From Desulfovibrio sp. TomC (GTDB lineage: Bacteria > Desulfobacterota > Desulfovibrionia > Desulfovibrionales > Desulfovibrionaceae), in the NCBI RefSeq assembly GCF_000801335.2, contig NZ_JSEH01000017.1, forward strand, positions 1 to 64,000: a stretch of 64,000 bases of DNA, given 5' to 3'. The position numbers and the translations under genes are program-made. Of the stretch, positions 43,261 to 53,086 are shown in pieces; position 1 is the stretch's first letter; the number at the start of each line of letters is the position of its first letter. Below the pieces are notes generated by a model, which was not told the origin of the DNA, made no database searches, and worked only from the letters and a program-made list of their open reading frames with translations.

Positions 43261-44802
43261 TCATCCGGCGGCGGAGCCGGCAAACAGGGCATTGAGCGCG
43301 TCGGCCACCCGGGAGAGTTCCTCCACGGCCAGGGCGGATTCGGCCATGGCCTGGGAGGTCTCGGACACGGCCTGGGCAACATCGGTGCCGGCCTTGGCCG
43401 CCTGCTCCCCGGCCTTGGTCTGCTCGGCTGCGGTCTCGGCGATGGTGCGCACATGGGCCGAGGTTTCCCGGGCCAGGGTCAGGATGGCGTCCAGGGCTGC
43501 CCCGGCCTCGCCCGCGATACGGGTGGTCTGTTCGACCAGGGCGACAGCCTCGCCGGTGGCCTGGCGGTTGGTTTCGGCGCTGTTGCGAATGGCGGTGACG
43601 TTGCGCTCCACCTCACGGGTGGCGGCCATGGTCTTTTCGGCCAGCTTGCGGACCTCATCGGCCACCACGGCAAAGCCCCGACCCGATTCGCCGGCCCGGG
43701 CCGCCTCGATGGCGGCATTCAAGGCCAGGAGATTGGTCTGGTCGGCGATGTCGGAGATGACCCCCAGGATGCTGCCGACTTCCGTGGCCTGGCCGGACAG
43801 AATCTCCATGTGCCCGCCCAGCGCCGCGGCCTTGGTGGAGAGGTCGGCCATGCCGGAGAGCACGCGGTTCATGGTGTCGGCGGCGCCGGCGGCCTGATCG
43901 CGGGTTTTGCTGGCCACGCCGTCGGTTTCCCGGGCCGTCTCGGCGATGTTGCGGGCGGCGTGCCCCAGGTGGGTGACGGAATCGGCCACCTGTCCCATGC
44001 GGCTCTGCTGGTCGCTGGCGGCGTGGCTGGCCTGTCCCACCTGATCGGCCAGGATTGAGGCGGCATCGGCCAGATCGGCGGCCAAGCCGCCGGCTTGTCG
44101 GGCCAGGGTCGCGGTCTGGTCGTTTTGCTGGCAGATGGCGGCTTCCTTGGCCTTGAGTTCGGTCATGTCGAGGTAGAGGCACAGGCCGCCGATGGTCTCT
44201 CCGGCCGTGTCGCGCAGGGCGAAGACATTGGCCAGCACGTCGCGCCGTCCGCCCCGATGGCCGGTGATGGTCACTTCCAGGTTGGCAAAGACCTGGCCCT
44301 GGTTCATGGCCTTGCCGACCGCCGTGGCCCGCGTGGCGTCGTTGTAGAAGACTTCGGCCAGGGTGCGGCCGAGCTGGCGCTCGGGCGGGCCGTCGATTTC
44401 CAGCATGGCCAGGGTGGCGGCGTTGGTAAAGAGCACGCGTTCCTTGGCGTCGACCAGCAAATAGGGAATGGGCAGGCCCTTGGTGATGCCTGAGAGAAAA
44501 CCGCGTGTGGTGCGAACGCTCTCGCCAAGCCGGGCCAGGGCCTGGGCCAAGGCCTCGGGCAAGGTCGGGATGGCTGGCGTCTTGCCGGCCTCCAGGTCGC
44601 TAAGCAGGCGCGCCAGTGCGTCTCCTTCCCGGCCTCGGCGCGCCTCGGCCGCAACCACGGCAGCCACCGCGACCACCGCCGGGAACAGACCGCAAAGCAG
44701 GCCGGGCAAGGCTCCGGAGACGCCTGACGCCCAGCCGGTCGTTGCTGCCGCCGCCAGAGAAACCGCCACTGCCGCAAACCACCAGAGCCGATGCCCGGCC
44801 AT
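43261..44802 (-). CDS. Methyl-accepting chemotaxis protein with PAS domain
   Basis: The 513-residue protein starts at ATG 44802 with AAGGAG seven bases upstream; a GTG two codons earlier is too close to that site. Two N-terminal helices have almost no periplasmic loop. A PAS domain (~residues 105-215, with [22 protein letters not shown]) comes next, then the signalling domain with [22 protein letters not shown]. Sensing is presumably cytoplasmic. It heads a run with a microprotein, an exported protein and hemerythrin, so O2 or redox taxis is a reasonable inference. Confidence 0.9.
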   Translation of the reverse strand: MAGHRLWWFAAVAVSLAAAATTGWASGVSGALPGLLCGLFPAVVAVAAVVAAEARRGREGDALARLLSDLEAGKTPAIPTLPEALAQALARLGESVRTTRGFLSGITKGLPIPYLLVDAKERVLFTNAATLAMLEIDGPPERQLGRTLAEVFYNDATRATAVGKAMNQGQVFANLEVTITGHRGGRRDVLANVFALRDTAGETIGGLCLYLDMTELKAKEAAICQQNDQTATLARQAGGLAADLADAASILADQVGQASHAASDQQSRMGQVADSVTHLGHAARNIAETARETDGVASKTRDQAAGAADTMNRVLSGMADLSTKAAALGGHMEILSGQATEVGSILGVISDIADQTNLLALNAAIEAARAGESGRGFAVVADEVRKLAEKTMAATREVERNVTAIRNSAETNRQATGEAVALVEQTTRIAGEAGAALDAILTLARETSAHVRTIAETAAEQTKAGEQAAKAGTDVAQAVSETSQAMAESALAVEELSRVADALNALFAGSAAG

Positions 44803-44892
44803 GCTCACTCTCCTTGCTTGCTCTCGCCCGGCCGTTTTGGTCGGCGGTGTCTCACGGGTTCTTCCGGGTGCCGTTGTTTTGCGAACGCGATA

Positions 44893-45312
44893 CTAGTTCA
44901 TGGGCAACATGCGGTGCTCATCGGAGCTGCCGGTGGTTGTTTGCAGGACTTCGCCGTTCTTGGCGCAGTAGGTCGCGCCGTCATAGTCCGCCGTCAGGCA
45001 GTCGCCGTTGATGACGGCAGAAGTCCAGCCCTTGAACGTGTTGAGTGTCTTTCCATCCATCATGTAGTAATACAAGGCGTAGCCCTGGCCACTTTTTACA
45101 AGACAGAATTCGTATTTGTTTGGCCGGTTGTACTCACTGGGCCGGCTTCGCATATAACAGCCGACCAGGGCCGGGTTTGGTTCCTTGTTGACCTGGGCAT
45201 AGCTGGTCGGGGTGCCGGAGATATCCTGTTTGCTGACGGCGTCGAGTCCGTTGCATCCGAAAAGGGACAGGACAAGGGCAACAATCAGGCTGTACAGGGC
45301 CATGGGGTACAT
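44893..45312 (-). CDS. Hypothetical lipoprotein
   Basis: The 139-residue protein has a signal peptide with lipobox LSLFGC (Cys ~20). The mature domain is Tyr/Asn-rich with CYMRSRPSEY, EFCLVKSG, GDCLTADYDG and YCAKNGEV. The four later cysteines may form two disulfides. Start ATG 45312 follows AAGGAGG. It is divergent from the lipase-like lipoprotein gene. Function unknown. Confidence 0.65.
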   Translation of the reverse strand: MYPMALYSLIVALVLSLFGCNGLDAVSKQDISGTPTSYAQVNKEPNPALVGCYMRSRPSEYNRPNKYEFCLVKSGQGYALYYYMMDGKTLNTFKGWTSAVINGDCLTADYDGATYCAKNGEVLQTTTGSSDEHRMLPMN

Positions 45313-45555
45313 GGGGGCCTCCTTGGGTAAAAGACACTATGGGTATTTTCTTTTAGGCCTTTTCCGATGCCCTGGCAACAAATGCCCGGCATCTGCAGGA
45401 CCGGCGGCGCTTGTCGGGAAAGGCGGGACCGGCCTGCGGCAAGACGCTTTACCACCGGCCGCAACCTGTCGTAGAGAGAGCAGCCCGGGTTGCCTCGCAC
45501 CATCAGAAGGTGCTTTGAAGATTTTATCGGACACTTCGCTTTAAGGACCCCACTC

Positions 45556-47442
45556 ATGCCGCGTCGCCTGTTTCTTCTTTGTCTGCTGTGCCTGCTGCTG
45601 CTGACCGTTCTGGCCGGTTGCGCCCGTATCGGGGTGCGCCCGGTCTCCCTCAACGACCGGGCCGGCCAGCTCGACCGCAACGCGCTCAATTCCGACCGGC
45701 CCTCGGAGCGCACCCTGCGCTTTTTGCGCCAGCGTGACCTGGAAACGGCCCTGGCGGCCGATCCGGAAACCATGTTGCGCGGCCTTGACGGCGAAGCCCG
45801 GACGGAACTCGACCGGGAAGCGGTGTTCACCCTGGCCGAACTCTGCTATGTTCAGGCAACCCGCAGCAAGAGCGATCCACAACAAGCGGCCATGTATTAT
45901 CTTTCCAGCGCCGTCTACGCCTACCTGTATCTGTTCGACGCCGCCTTCAAGCCGGATCTTGATATTTATCATCCTTATTCCAGACAGGCCATGGAGTTTT
46001 ACAACCGTTCCCTGGCCAATTACTTTTTATATGCGCGCACAGCCGGAATTTCCTATGCCAAGGGACGGGAACTGCCCTGGCTTATGGGCCGGGTCCGGCT
46101 GGCCGAGCGACGCTCGGAGCTGACCTTTTCGCCAGAAGAGGTGGAGAGCTTTCATCTGGCCTATGAGTTTGAAGTCAAAGGACTTTCGCCCCAGCAGGTG
46201 CGCCTGGGCATCGGCGTGCCCATCGCCGTGGTGCGTCGCCCAAGCGAGGGCGAGGGCGGCTCGAAGGCGGAACGCTTCATTCCCAAGGTGCGCCAGACGT
46301 ATGCCGCCTCGCTGTTTCTGCGCTTTGATCCAACCGCCCGGAAAAACAAGTACGGGACTCTGGTCTACGACGCGGACCTGGAAATCCACGATCCCATGAA
46401 GACGGATTTTCTGGACGTGGGCAGGGCGCGGGTACCCATGGAAATCGACCTGACCACGCCGCTGGCCTTCATGATGCAGAATACGCCCGAGCCAAGCGGC
46501 CTGGAAGGCATGATGAATCCGGCGGCCTGGGAAAAGGTCACCCAGCTGTACATGCTCCAGCCCTACGACCCGGACAAGATTCCGGTGGTTTTTGTCCATG
46601 GGCTGCTGTCGGCTCCAACCACCTGGGCGCCGATGCTTAACGGCCTCATGGGCGATCCCGAACTGCGCGCCCGCTACCAGTTCTGGTTTTTTCGCTACCC
46701 GACCGGCAATCCCATGCTTTTCTCCGCTTCCATTCTGCGCGCTTCCCTGGATGAGGTGCGCCACGTCTTCGATCCCGCCGGCAACAACCCCAATTTCAAC
46801 GCCATGGTGGTGGTCGGGCACAGCATGGGCGGCCTGCTGACCAAGACCCTGGTTCTGGACAGCGGCGACGCCTTGTGGGCCAATGTTTCGAAAAAGAAGC
46901 TCGATGACCTGCCGCTTGCGCCGGATGACCGCACGGTGCTGCAAAACGCCTTGTATTTCACGCATCGCCCTTATGTGTCGCGGGTGGTTTTTATTTCCAC
47001 GCCCCACCGGGGGTCGGAGCTGGCCCTCGGGGTTGTCGGCAACATCGGCCGGGCGCTGATCAGCCTGCCGCTCAACGTGCTCAAGCCGCTGGGAGCGGTC
47101 GCCGCCGCCCTGGTCCATACCGCCCATGCCGGCGGCAATCCCGTCGTCGAAGGCGGACGCCTGCCCACGGGCATCGACAGCCTTTCGCCCAAGAATCCCA
47201 GCCTCAAGACCCTGGTCGAACTGCCCATGACCGTTCCCTACCATTCGATCATCGGCAACGAGAAAAAAGCCGACGTCCCGGGCGGCACCGACGGCATCGT
47301 GCCCTACTGGAGTTCGCATCTCGACGGTGCGGTGTCGGAAAAAATCGTCCACTCCGGGCACAGCGCCCAGGACCATCCCCTGGCTATCCGCGAGGTGCGG
47401 CGCATCCTGCTTGAGCACGCCAAGGACCATCCCGCCAACTGA
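45556..47442 (+). CDS. Alpha/beta-hydrolase lipoprotein, lipase-like
   Basis: The 628-residue protein has a lipoprotein signal (LTVLAGC, Cys ~21), a ~330-residue N-terminal region of unknown fold, then an alpha/beta hydrolase domain. That domain shows VVFVHGLLSAPTTW (oxyanion region), VGHSMGG (nucleophile elbow) and a late His in SGHSAQDHP. The acid may be the Asp of GGTDGIVPYW. It is probably a membrane-tethered periplasmic esterase or lipase. Start ATG 45556 has AAGGA upstream. Confidence 0.8.
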   Translation: MPRRLFLLCLLCLLLLTVLAGCARIGVRPVSLNDRAGQLDRNALNSDRPSERTLRFLRQRDLETALAADPETMLRGLDGEARTELDREAVFTLAELCYVQATRSKSDPQQAAMYYLSSAVYAYLYLFDAAFKPDLDIYHPYSRQAMEFYNRSLANYFLYARTAGISYAKGRELPWLMGRVRLAERRSELTFSPEEVESFHLAYEFEVKGLSPQQVRLGIGVPIAVVRRPSEGEGGSKAERFIPKVRQTYAASLFLRFDPTARKNKYGTLVYDADLEIHDPMKTDFLDVGRARVPMEIDLTTPLAFMMQNTPEPSGLEGMMNPAAWEKVTQLYMLQPYDPDKIPVVFVHGLLSAPTTWAPMLNGLMGDPELRARYQFWFFRYPTGNPMLFSASILRASLDEVRHVFDPAGNNPNFNAMVVVGHSMGGLLTKTLVLDSGDALWANVSKKKLDDLPLAPDDRTVLQNALYFTHRPYVSRVVFISTPHRGSELALGVVGNIGRALISLPLNVLKPLGAVAAALVHTAHAGGNPVVEGGRLPTGIDSLSPKNPSLKTLVELPMTVPYHSIIGNEKKADVPGGTDGIVPYWSSHLDGAVSEKIVHSGHSAQDHPLAIREVRRILLEHAKDHPAN

Positions 47443-47577
47443 GTCGCGCCAACCGCCCAGGCGCTTTTGACCCGGCGCACGCACTCTGCTCTTGCTCCCG
47501 GGACGCTTGCCGCCTATACCTTGCGCGTCACGAAATCGTCGCTTCGCCGCCACAATTTCGTCATGTCGGGAGGGTTG

Positions 47578-49248
47578 ATGGCCAGACGTTCCATAACATT
47601 GAATTTTCTACTCTGGACCTGGGGATTTTTCCTGCTGGTCCTAAGCGGCGTCTTTGTCTTTGCCACGGGCAAGGCCGAACGGGCCGTGCTGGCCGAGGCC
47701 GAAGACCGGGCCCGGCATTCCCTGGAACTGGCCCAATATCTCCTGCGTTCCCATCCGCCCTTTCCCGGCGACGCCGATCTGGCCGGCTATGTCGACAGCC
47801 TGGGGCCGCACCTGGGCTTTCGCCTGAGCTATATCGTGGCTGGCCGGGTGGTGGCGGATTCCGACGTCGGCGCGTCCGGGGTGGGCGAGATGGAGAATCA
47901 CGCCGACCGGCCCGAGGTGCGGCAGGCCCAGGCTGGCGGCTTTGGCCAGGATTTGCGCTTAAGCCACACCCTTGGCCGGGATATGCTGTATGTGGCCCAA
48001 CAATTTTCCGGTACGGACAGTATCGCGCCGGGCATCGTGCGCCTGGCCCTGCCGGTGTCGGCGCTTCGCGGCGAGCTTGGCCGGGGGCGCGAAACGCTGC
48101 TCGCCGTTCTGGTCCTGGTCTTTGTCGCCGGCGGGGTGGCCGTCTATGTCCTGGCCCGGCGCATGTCCGGTTCCATCCGGGAGATTTCAGGCGTGGTGGC
48201 GGCCATCGGCGACGGCCACTACGACCGTCGCATCCATATCGTGTCGGCCACGGATTTCGCCCCCCTGGCCGAAGCCATCAATACCCTGGCCGCGCGCATC
48301 GGCTCCCACGTGGGCGAGATCGAAGAGCGTCGCCAGCGTCAGGAAACCATTTTCGAGGGCATGGCCGAAGGGCTGGCCATCCTTGATGCAGCCGGGCGGA
48401 TCGTGGCCGCCAACCGGGCTTTTCGCGACATGTTCCCCAAACTGGCCGAGCCGGTGGGCCGGATTCCCCTGGAAGCCGGCGTGCCCCTTTGCGTGGACCG
48501 CGCCCTGGCCGGCAAGGCCGACGAGACAGCCGCAGTCTGTCGGGTTGGCCGGTTCGAGCTGCCAAGCGGCCGGGTGGTGGATGTCACGGCCGCATCCACA
48601 CGCTTGGCCGGGCAGGACAGCGGGCGCATCGTCACCTTTCACGACGTCACCGAAGCGGCCACCATGGACCGTATTTTCCGCGATTTCGTCATCGACGCCT
48701 CCCACAACCTGCGCACCCCTCTGACCAAGGTGCTGGGCTATGGCGAGACGGCCCAGGATATGCTGGCGGCCGAGCCGGCCGACGTCGGCGGGGCGGGAAG
48801 CGCCCTGGCGGTGGTGGTGGCCTCGGCCGGAGCCATGAAGACCGTCATCGACGATCTGCTGGCCGCCGCCCGGGACCGCTTTGCCGCGGCCAAGGCCAAG
48901 GCTCCGGCCACCGATGCCCTGGCCGCCCTTAAGCAGGCCCTGGCGGCGGCCGACCCCGTGCTGCGGGCCAAGGGCGTTACGGCCCGCATCCTCGACGCGC
49001 CGGACGGCCCGGTCCCGGTGGCTGCGCCCTATGACGTCCTGGTGCAGGCCTTTGGGGCCATCCTGGCCCAGACTCCGGATGCGGCCTCCACGGCCATTGT
49101 CGTGGCCTGCGAGGGGGAGGACGTCATGATCCGGTTTCAGGGTCCGGCCCGGCTGGATGTGCTCCTGCCTGGGGCAGAGCTGCTTGCGGCCGGGGGCGAG
49201 GCCTTTCTCGACGGCGCAACCCGGGTGGTGCGGCTGGTCGCGGCCTAG
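47578..49248 (+). CDS. PhoR-like sensor with degenerate or missing ATP-binding domain
   Basis: The 556-residue protein has two transmembrane helices flanking a ~140-residue periplasmic sensor, HAMP (from ~residue 205), PAS (~250-365) and a dimerisation helix with SHNLRTPLTKVLGYGE (His 376). The C-terminal ~130 residues have no N box, DxGxG or GxG motif of HATPase_c and are too short. Autokinase activity is therefore doubtful. The canonical H-box Glu is Asn. Start ATG 47578 follows GGGAGGG. The DUF47 and Pit genes follow 180 nt downstream, so a role in phosphate response is inferred. Confidence 0.75.
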   Translation: MARRSITLNFLLWTWGFFLLVLSGVFVFATGKAERAVLAEAEDRARHSLELAQYLLRSHPPFPGDADLAGYVDSLGPHLGFRLSYIVAGRVVADSDVGASGVGEMENHADRPEVRQAQAGGFGQDLRLSHTLGRDMLYVAQQFSGTDSIAPGIVRLALPVSALRGELGRGRETLLAVLVLVFVAGGVAVYVLARRMSGSIREISGVVAAIGDGHYDRRIHIVSATDFAPLAEAINTLAARIGSHVGEIEERRQRQETIFEGMAEGLAILDAAGRIVAANRAFRDMFPKLAEPVGRIPLEAGVPLCVDRALAGKADETAAVCRVGRFELPSGRVVDVTAASTRLAGQDSGRIVTFHDVTEAATMDRIFRDFVIDASHNLRTPLTKVLGYGETAQDMLAAEPADVGGAGSALAVVVASAGAMKTVIDDLLAAARDRFAAAKAKAPATDALAALKQALAAADPVLRAKGVTARILDAPDGPVPVAAPYDVLVQAFGAILAQTPDAASTAIVVACEGEDVMIRFQGPARLDVLLPGAELLAAGGEAFLDGATRVVRLVAA

Positions 49249-49428
49249 GCGCTATTTTTCCAGCTGCGGCAGGGAGTTGTGCGGATTTTTGAGCCTTGCG
49301 GACGGTGTTCTCTTCACCAGCCGGGCGGTAGCATGTGTTTGTCACGGCGCAGGCGGCCCGCATGGTGCGCGGCGAGTTCGGTCGTATTGAACGGTTCTTC
49401 CAATCCTTTTTAATCTGCGGAGACGCGC

Positions 49429-50064
49429 ATGGGTTTCAGCCTCTTTCCCCGATCCGTTAAGTTCTACGACCTGTTCAAGGAGCAACACCGCAAGCTGGTC
49501 AAGGCCGTGGGCATCCTTGATGAACTCTTTACGACGTTTGACGATGTCGAGGAACGCTGCAAACGCATCAACATCATTGAGTCCGAAGGCAACGCCATCA
49601 GCCGGCGCATCGCCAAAGAACTTTCCCAGACCTTCATCACGCCCATCGACCGTGAGGACATTCACCAGATCAACCTCACTCAGGAAGACCTGCTCAATCT
49701 CATCAAGGCCATTGCCTCGCGCATCGGGCTTTTTGGCTTCGACCGCATCCGCTATCCGGCCCGGCGCATTGTGGCCAACCTGCGGGCCATGATCGAGGAA
49801 CTCGGGGTGGTGCTTGGCCAGATGAGCGCCAACAAGAAGAGCGAGGAAAGCTTCCATAAGATCGAGAATCTCAAGCATGAGTGCGAAACCCTGGTCATGG
49901 TCGGCATCGGCGAACTCTACGACGGCGGCGACGAGACCAAGGACTATGCAGCCATCTTAAACATCGTCAAATGGAAGCATATCTTCGACCGCATCGAGGC
50001 GGCCGTTGAGCGGGCCGAGGCCCTGTCCGACATCCTGGAAGGGGTGGTGCTCAAAAATGCCTGA
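49429..50064 (+). CDS. DUF47/PhoU-divergent protein
   Basis: The 211-residue helical protein of the PhoU_div family (PF01865) starts FPRSVKFYDLFKEQHRKL and has ESEGNAISRRI and ETKDYAAILNIVKWKHIFDRIEAAVERAEAL. Members are usually encoded directly before Pit phosphate transporters and are thought to gate or regulate them. The Pit start codon lies inside the last codons of this gene (8-nt overlap), so expression is coupled. Confidence 0.9.
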   Translation: MGFSLFPRSVKFYDLFKEQHRKLVKAVGILDELFTTFDDVEERCKRINIIESEGNAISRRIAKELSQTFITPIDREDIHQINLTQEDLLNLIKAIASRIGLFGFDRIRYPARRIVANLRAMIEELGVVLGQMSANKKSEESFHKIENLKHECETLVMVGIGELYDGGDETKDYAAILNIVKWKHIFDRIEAAVERAEALSDILEGVVLKNA

Positions 50065-51067
50065 CCTGCCCCTCCTGCTCGTTGTCGTGGTGGGCATTGC
50101 CCTGCTCTTTGACTTCACCAACGGGGCCCACGACAGCGCCAACGCCATCGCCACCATTGTCTCCACCAAGGTGCTCTCGCCCTTGACGGCGGTTTTGATG
50201 GCCGGGGCGCTGAACCTCCTTGGCGCATTTCTGGGCGAGTCGGTGGCCCACACCATCGGCAGCGGCATCGTCCAGCCGGAGATGGTCGCCGGCAGCCAGG
50301 GCCTGGTGTTGGCCGCGCTGTTGGGCGCGATCTGCTGGAACCTGCTCACCTGGTATCTCGGCATTCCCTCGTCTTCGTCCCATGCCCTGATTGGCGGGTT
50401 GATCGGCGCGGCCGTGGCCTATGGCGGTTGGGATGCGCCGCTGTACGGCTCCATCGGGATCAAGGTGATCGTGCCGCTGCTTCTTTCACCCCTGGCCGGG
50501 TTTCTTTCGGGCTATCTGCTCATGGTGCTTCTGTCCTGGCTGGTGGTCAAAAGCACGCCCGGACGGGTCAATGCCCTGTTTAAAAAGCTCCAGATCGTTT
50601 CTTCCGCCTTCATGGCCACCAGCCACGGCTTAAACGACGCCCAGAAGACCATGGGCATCATCACCCTGGCCCTGTTCAGCTTCCATGAGATTCCGGAGAT
50701 GGCCGTGCCGTTTTGGGTGAAGCTGGCCTGCGCCCTGGCTATGGGCCTGGGCACGGCCTCGGGCGGCTGGAAGATCGTCAAGACCATGGGGCACAAGATC
50801 TTCAAGCTCGAACCCATTCACGGCTTTGCCGCCGAAACCGCCGCCGCCGCCGTCATCAGCAGCGCCTCGTTTTTCGGCGCGCCCATTTCCACCACCCACA
50901 TCATTTCCACCACGGTCATCGGCGTGGGCGCGTCCAAACGGCTGTCGGCCGTGCGCTGGGGCGTGGCCGGCCAGCTGGTGGTGGCCTGGGTGCTGACCAT
51001 CCCGGCCGCAGCCCTGGTTGCGGCGGCCTGCTACTGGCTGCTGTCCGTCACGGGGCTGGCCGTCTAG
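50057..51067 (+). CDS. Low-affinity inorganic phosphate transporter, Pit family
   Basis: The 336-residue protein has ~10 helices and the two inverted PD signature repeats: FTNGAHDSANAIATIVSTK near the start and TSHGLNDAQKTMGI in the second half. FGAPISTTHIIST follows. It carries Pi or metal-phosphate with H+ or Na+. It is translationally coupled with the DUF47 protein. Tandem hairpins follow the stop. Confidence 0.93.
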   Translation: MPDLPLLLVVVVGIALLFDFTNGAHDSANAIATIVSTKVLSPLTAVLMAGALNLLGAFLGESVAHTIGSGIVQPEMVAGSQGLVLAALLGAICWNLLTWYLGIPSSSSHALIGGLIGAAVAYGGWDAPLYGSIGIKVIVPLLLSPLAGFLSGYLLMVLLSWLVVKSTPGRVNALFKKLQIVSSAFMATSHGLNDAQKTMGIITLALFSFHEIPEMAVPFWVKLACALAMGLGTASGGWKIVKTMGHKIFKLEPIHGFAAETAAAAVISSASFFGAPISTTHIISTTVIGVGASKRLSAVRWGVAGQLVVAWVLTIPAAALVAAACYWLLSVTGLAV

Positions 51068-51093
51068 CCGCTCGTTTTTTGACCCGCAAAAAA

Positions 51094-51159
51094 GCCGGGG
51101 GACTGCTCCCCCGGCCCGGCCCAAAGGCCGGCCGCCATACACCATGGCCGCCGGCCTTT
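51094..51159 (+). terminator. Tandem hairpins after the phosphate transporter
   Basis: The first is an 8-bp stem, GCCGGGGG (51094-51101) with CCCCCGGC (51108-51115). The second is a 15-bp stem with one mismatch (51123-51137 with 51145-51159) followed by a T-rich tail. They probably end the phosphate operon. Confidence 0.75.
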
Positions 51160-51347
51160 GTCCTTGTTGCCGGTTTCCCCGGCGAAACGTTTGGCCTACG
51201 GCCCTCTTCAGCCTCGCCTCTCCACTGGCGTGCCGCAGCAACGGTGCTTCCCGTCACGCTGCGGTGTCCGGCTGGCAGTCGTCAAAGCCTGGAGCGAGTC
51301 CGGCCCACCCGCGACATCTCGCTCCTCCCCCTTGGCCCCTGTCAGGG

Positions 51348-51394
51348 AGGGTCCGGGAGGGGGTTACCCCCTCCCGGCCGCCGGAGGCACTCTT
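51348..51394. repeat. Modular palindromic repeat, G-tract type (copy 3)
   Basis: GGGTCCGGGAGGGGG-TTA-CCCCCTCCCGG is joined to CCGCCGGAGGCACTCTT. It lies between the phosphate transporter and the convergent katA gene. Confidence 0.8.
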
Positions 51395-51418
51395 CTCTCT
51401 TTCTTTCTTCTCCCTCCC

Positions 51419-52927
51419 CTACGCCGCCGTGGCGGCAGCGCGTTCGTCGGCGGTCATGGCGGCCAGCCGCTTGATCTCGGCCGCGTCGAGGCCAAGGCCG
51501 GCGGCCATGCGTTCGCCGAAGTCGGCGTCGGCCTTCATGAACAGGGCGCACTGGCGTTTTTGGATGCGGGGCAGGGCGGCCGAAAGGTGGCCGAGGAGGT
51601 TGCCGATGAGATGCTCGCGGTCCATGTCGTTCATGGCTTTGCGGTAGAGTTCGCCGGGCTGGATGAAGTCGTCGTTGGGGTGGGCGTAGGCGAACCGGCC
51701 GGCCTCGCCTTCCAGGGGGACGTGCGGTTCCAGCACCGAGGGATCGGGCGCGGGCGCGCCGAAGCTGTTGGGCCAGTAGTTGGGTCCGGCTCCGCCGCCG
51801 TCGTCGGTGCGCATGGCTCCGTCGCGCTGGTAATTGGCCACAGCGGCGTGTCTGGGCGCGTTGACCGGGATGAGCTGGTAGTTGGGCCCCAGGCGGTGCA
51901 GGTGGGTGTCGTGGTAGGAGAACAGCCGGCCCTGGAGCATCTTGTCCGGGGAGGCGGCGATGCCGGGCACGAAGTTGCTCGGATTGAAGGCCGCCTGTTC
52001 CACTTCGGCGAAGTAGTTCACCGGGTTGCGATCAAGGGTCAGTTTGCCGATGACCTGGGGCGGCACGTCGGCGTGGGGCCAGACCTTGGTGACGTCGAAG
52101 ATGTCGTAGCGGTAGTCCTTGGCCTGCTTGGGGGTCATGATCTGCATTTCCAGCGTCCAGGACGGCGGATTGCCCGAGGCGATGGCTTCAAACAGGTCGC
52201 GGGTGGCGTGGTCGGGATCGCTGCTGGCCAGGGCGTCGGACTCGGCCCGGGTGAGGTTTTTGATCTTCTGGTCGGTCTTGAAATGGTACTTCACCCAGAA
52301 GTATTCACCGGCGGCGTTGTACCACTTGTAGGTGTGGCTGCTGTAGCCGTTCATGGTCCGGTAGGTGGCCGGGGTGCCCCGGTCGGAGAACAGGATCAGC
52401 ACCTGATGCAGGGACTCCGGGGTGAGCGACAGGAAGTCCCAGAACATGTTGGCGTCTTTGAGGTTGGTCTGGGGGTTGCGCTTCTGGGTGTGGATGAAAT
52501 CGGGGAATTTGAGCGGATCGCGGATGAAAAAGACCGGGGTGTTGTTGCCGACGAGGTCGTAGTTGCCTTCCTCGGTGTAAAACTTGAGGGCAAAGCCGCG
52601 GGGGTCGCGGGCCGAGTCGGCCGAACCGCGTTCGCCGCCGACCGTGGAGAAGCGGGCGAACGCCTCGGTACGCTTGCCGATCTGGGAAAGGAAGGCGGCC
52701 CGGGTGTAACGGGTCACGTCGGCCGTGACCTCGAAGAAGCCGTGCGCGCCGGCTCCCTTGGCATGCACCACCCGCTCGGGAATGCGTTCCCGGTCGAAAT
52801 GGGACATTTTTTCCAGCAGATGCACGTCTTGCATGAGCGCCGGGCCACGTGGGCCGGCCGTTTGCGTATTGAGATCGTTGCCGATGGGTGCGCCAAAACC
52901 GGTGGTCATTGTTTTGTTGTCAGGCAT
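51419..52927 (-). CDS. katA: Monofunctional haem catalase
   Basis: The 502-residue small-subunit clade catalase turns H2O2 into O2 and water. Catalytic His lies in [11 protein letters not shown], the Asn region is [24 protein letters not shown] and the haem-ligand Tyr is in [15 protein letters not shown]. Start ATG 52927 has AGGAG upstream. A Fur-type box lies 55 nt upstream and a Fur/PerR gene is next on the strand, indicating peroxide or metal control. Confidence 0.95.
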   Translation of the reverse strand: MPDNKTMTTGFGAPIGNDLNTQTAGPRGPALMQDVHLLEKMSHFDRERIPERVVHAKGAGAHGFFEVTADVTRYTRAAFLSQIGKRTEAFARFSTVGGERGSADSARDPRGFALKFYTEEGNYDLVGNNTPVFFIRDPLKFPDFIHTQKRNPQTNLKDANMFWDFLSLTPESLHQVLILFSDRGTPATYRTMNGYSSHTYKWYNAAGEYFWVKYHFKTDQKIKNLTRAESDALASSDPDHATRDLFEAIASGNPPSWTLEMQIMTPKQAKDYRYDIFDVTKVWPHADVPPQVIGKLTLDRNPVNYFAEVEQAAFNPSNFVPGIAASPDKMLQGRLFSYHDTHLHRLGPNYQLIPVNAPRHAAVANYQRDGAMRTDDGGGAGPNYWPNSFGAPAPDPSVLEPHVPLEGEAGRFAYAHPNDDFIQPGELYRKAMNDMDREHLIGNLLGHLSAALPRIQKRQCALFMKADADFGERMAAGLGLDAAEIKRLAAMTADERAAATAA

Positions 52928-52981
52928 TCGTACGTCTCCTGTCCGAGACCTGCCCCGCGGGAGTGGGGCCAGGCCGTTATG

Positions 52982-52994
52982 GATAATCATTCTC
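52982..52994 (-). promoter_or_regulatory. Fur/PerR-type box upstream of katA
   Basis: GATAATCATTCTC (minus strand GAGAATGATTATC) matches the 6-1-6 core GATAATnATTATC with one mismatch. It sits ~55 nt before the katA ATG, where a repressor would block transcription. Confidence 0.6.
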
Positions 52995-53031
52995 TTAAAT
53001 GAGTTCCCAGGGAGTGGCAACGGCAGCCCGC

Positions 53032-53063
53032 AAAAAAAAGCCCCCGTCCGCTGGACAGGGGCT
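53032..53063 (-). terminator. Intrinsic terminator between the PerR/Fur gene and katA
   Basis: Read on the minus strand, an 11-bp stem with one mismatch (around a GCT/AGC loop) is followed by eight T residues. It ends the regulator transcript before the katA promoter region. Confidence 0.9.
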
Positions 53064-53086
53064 GCAAGAAGCCAGGATCATGGCGT

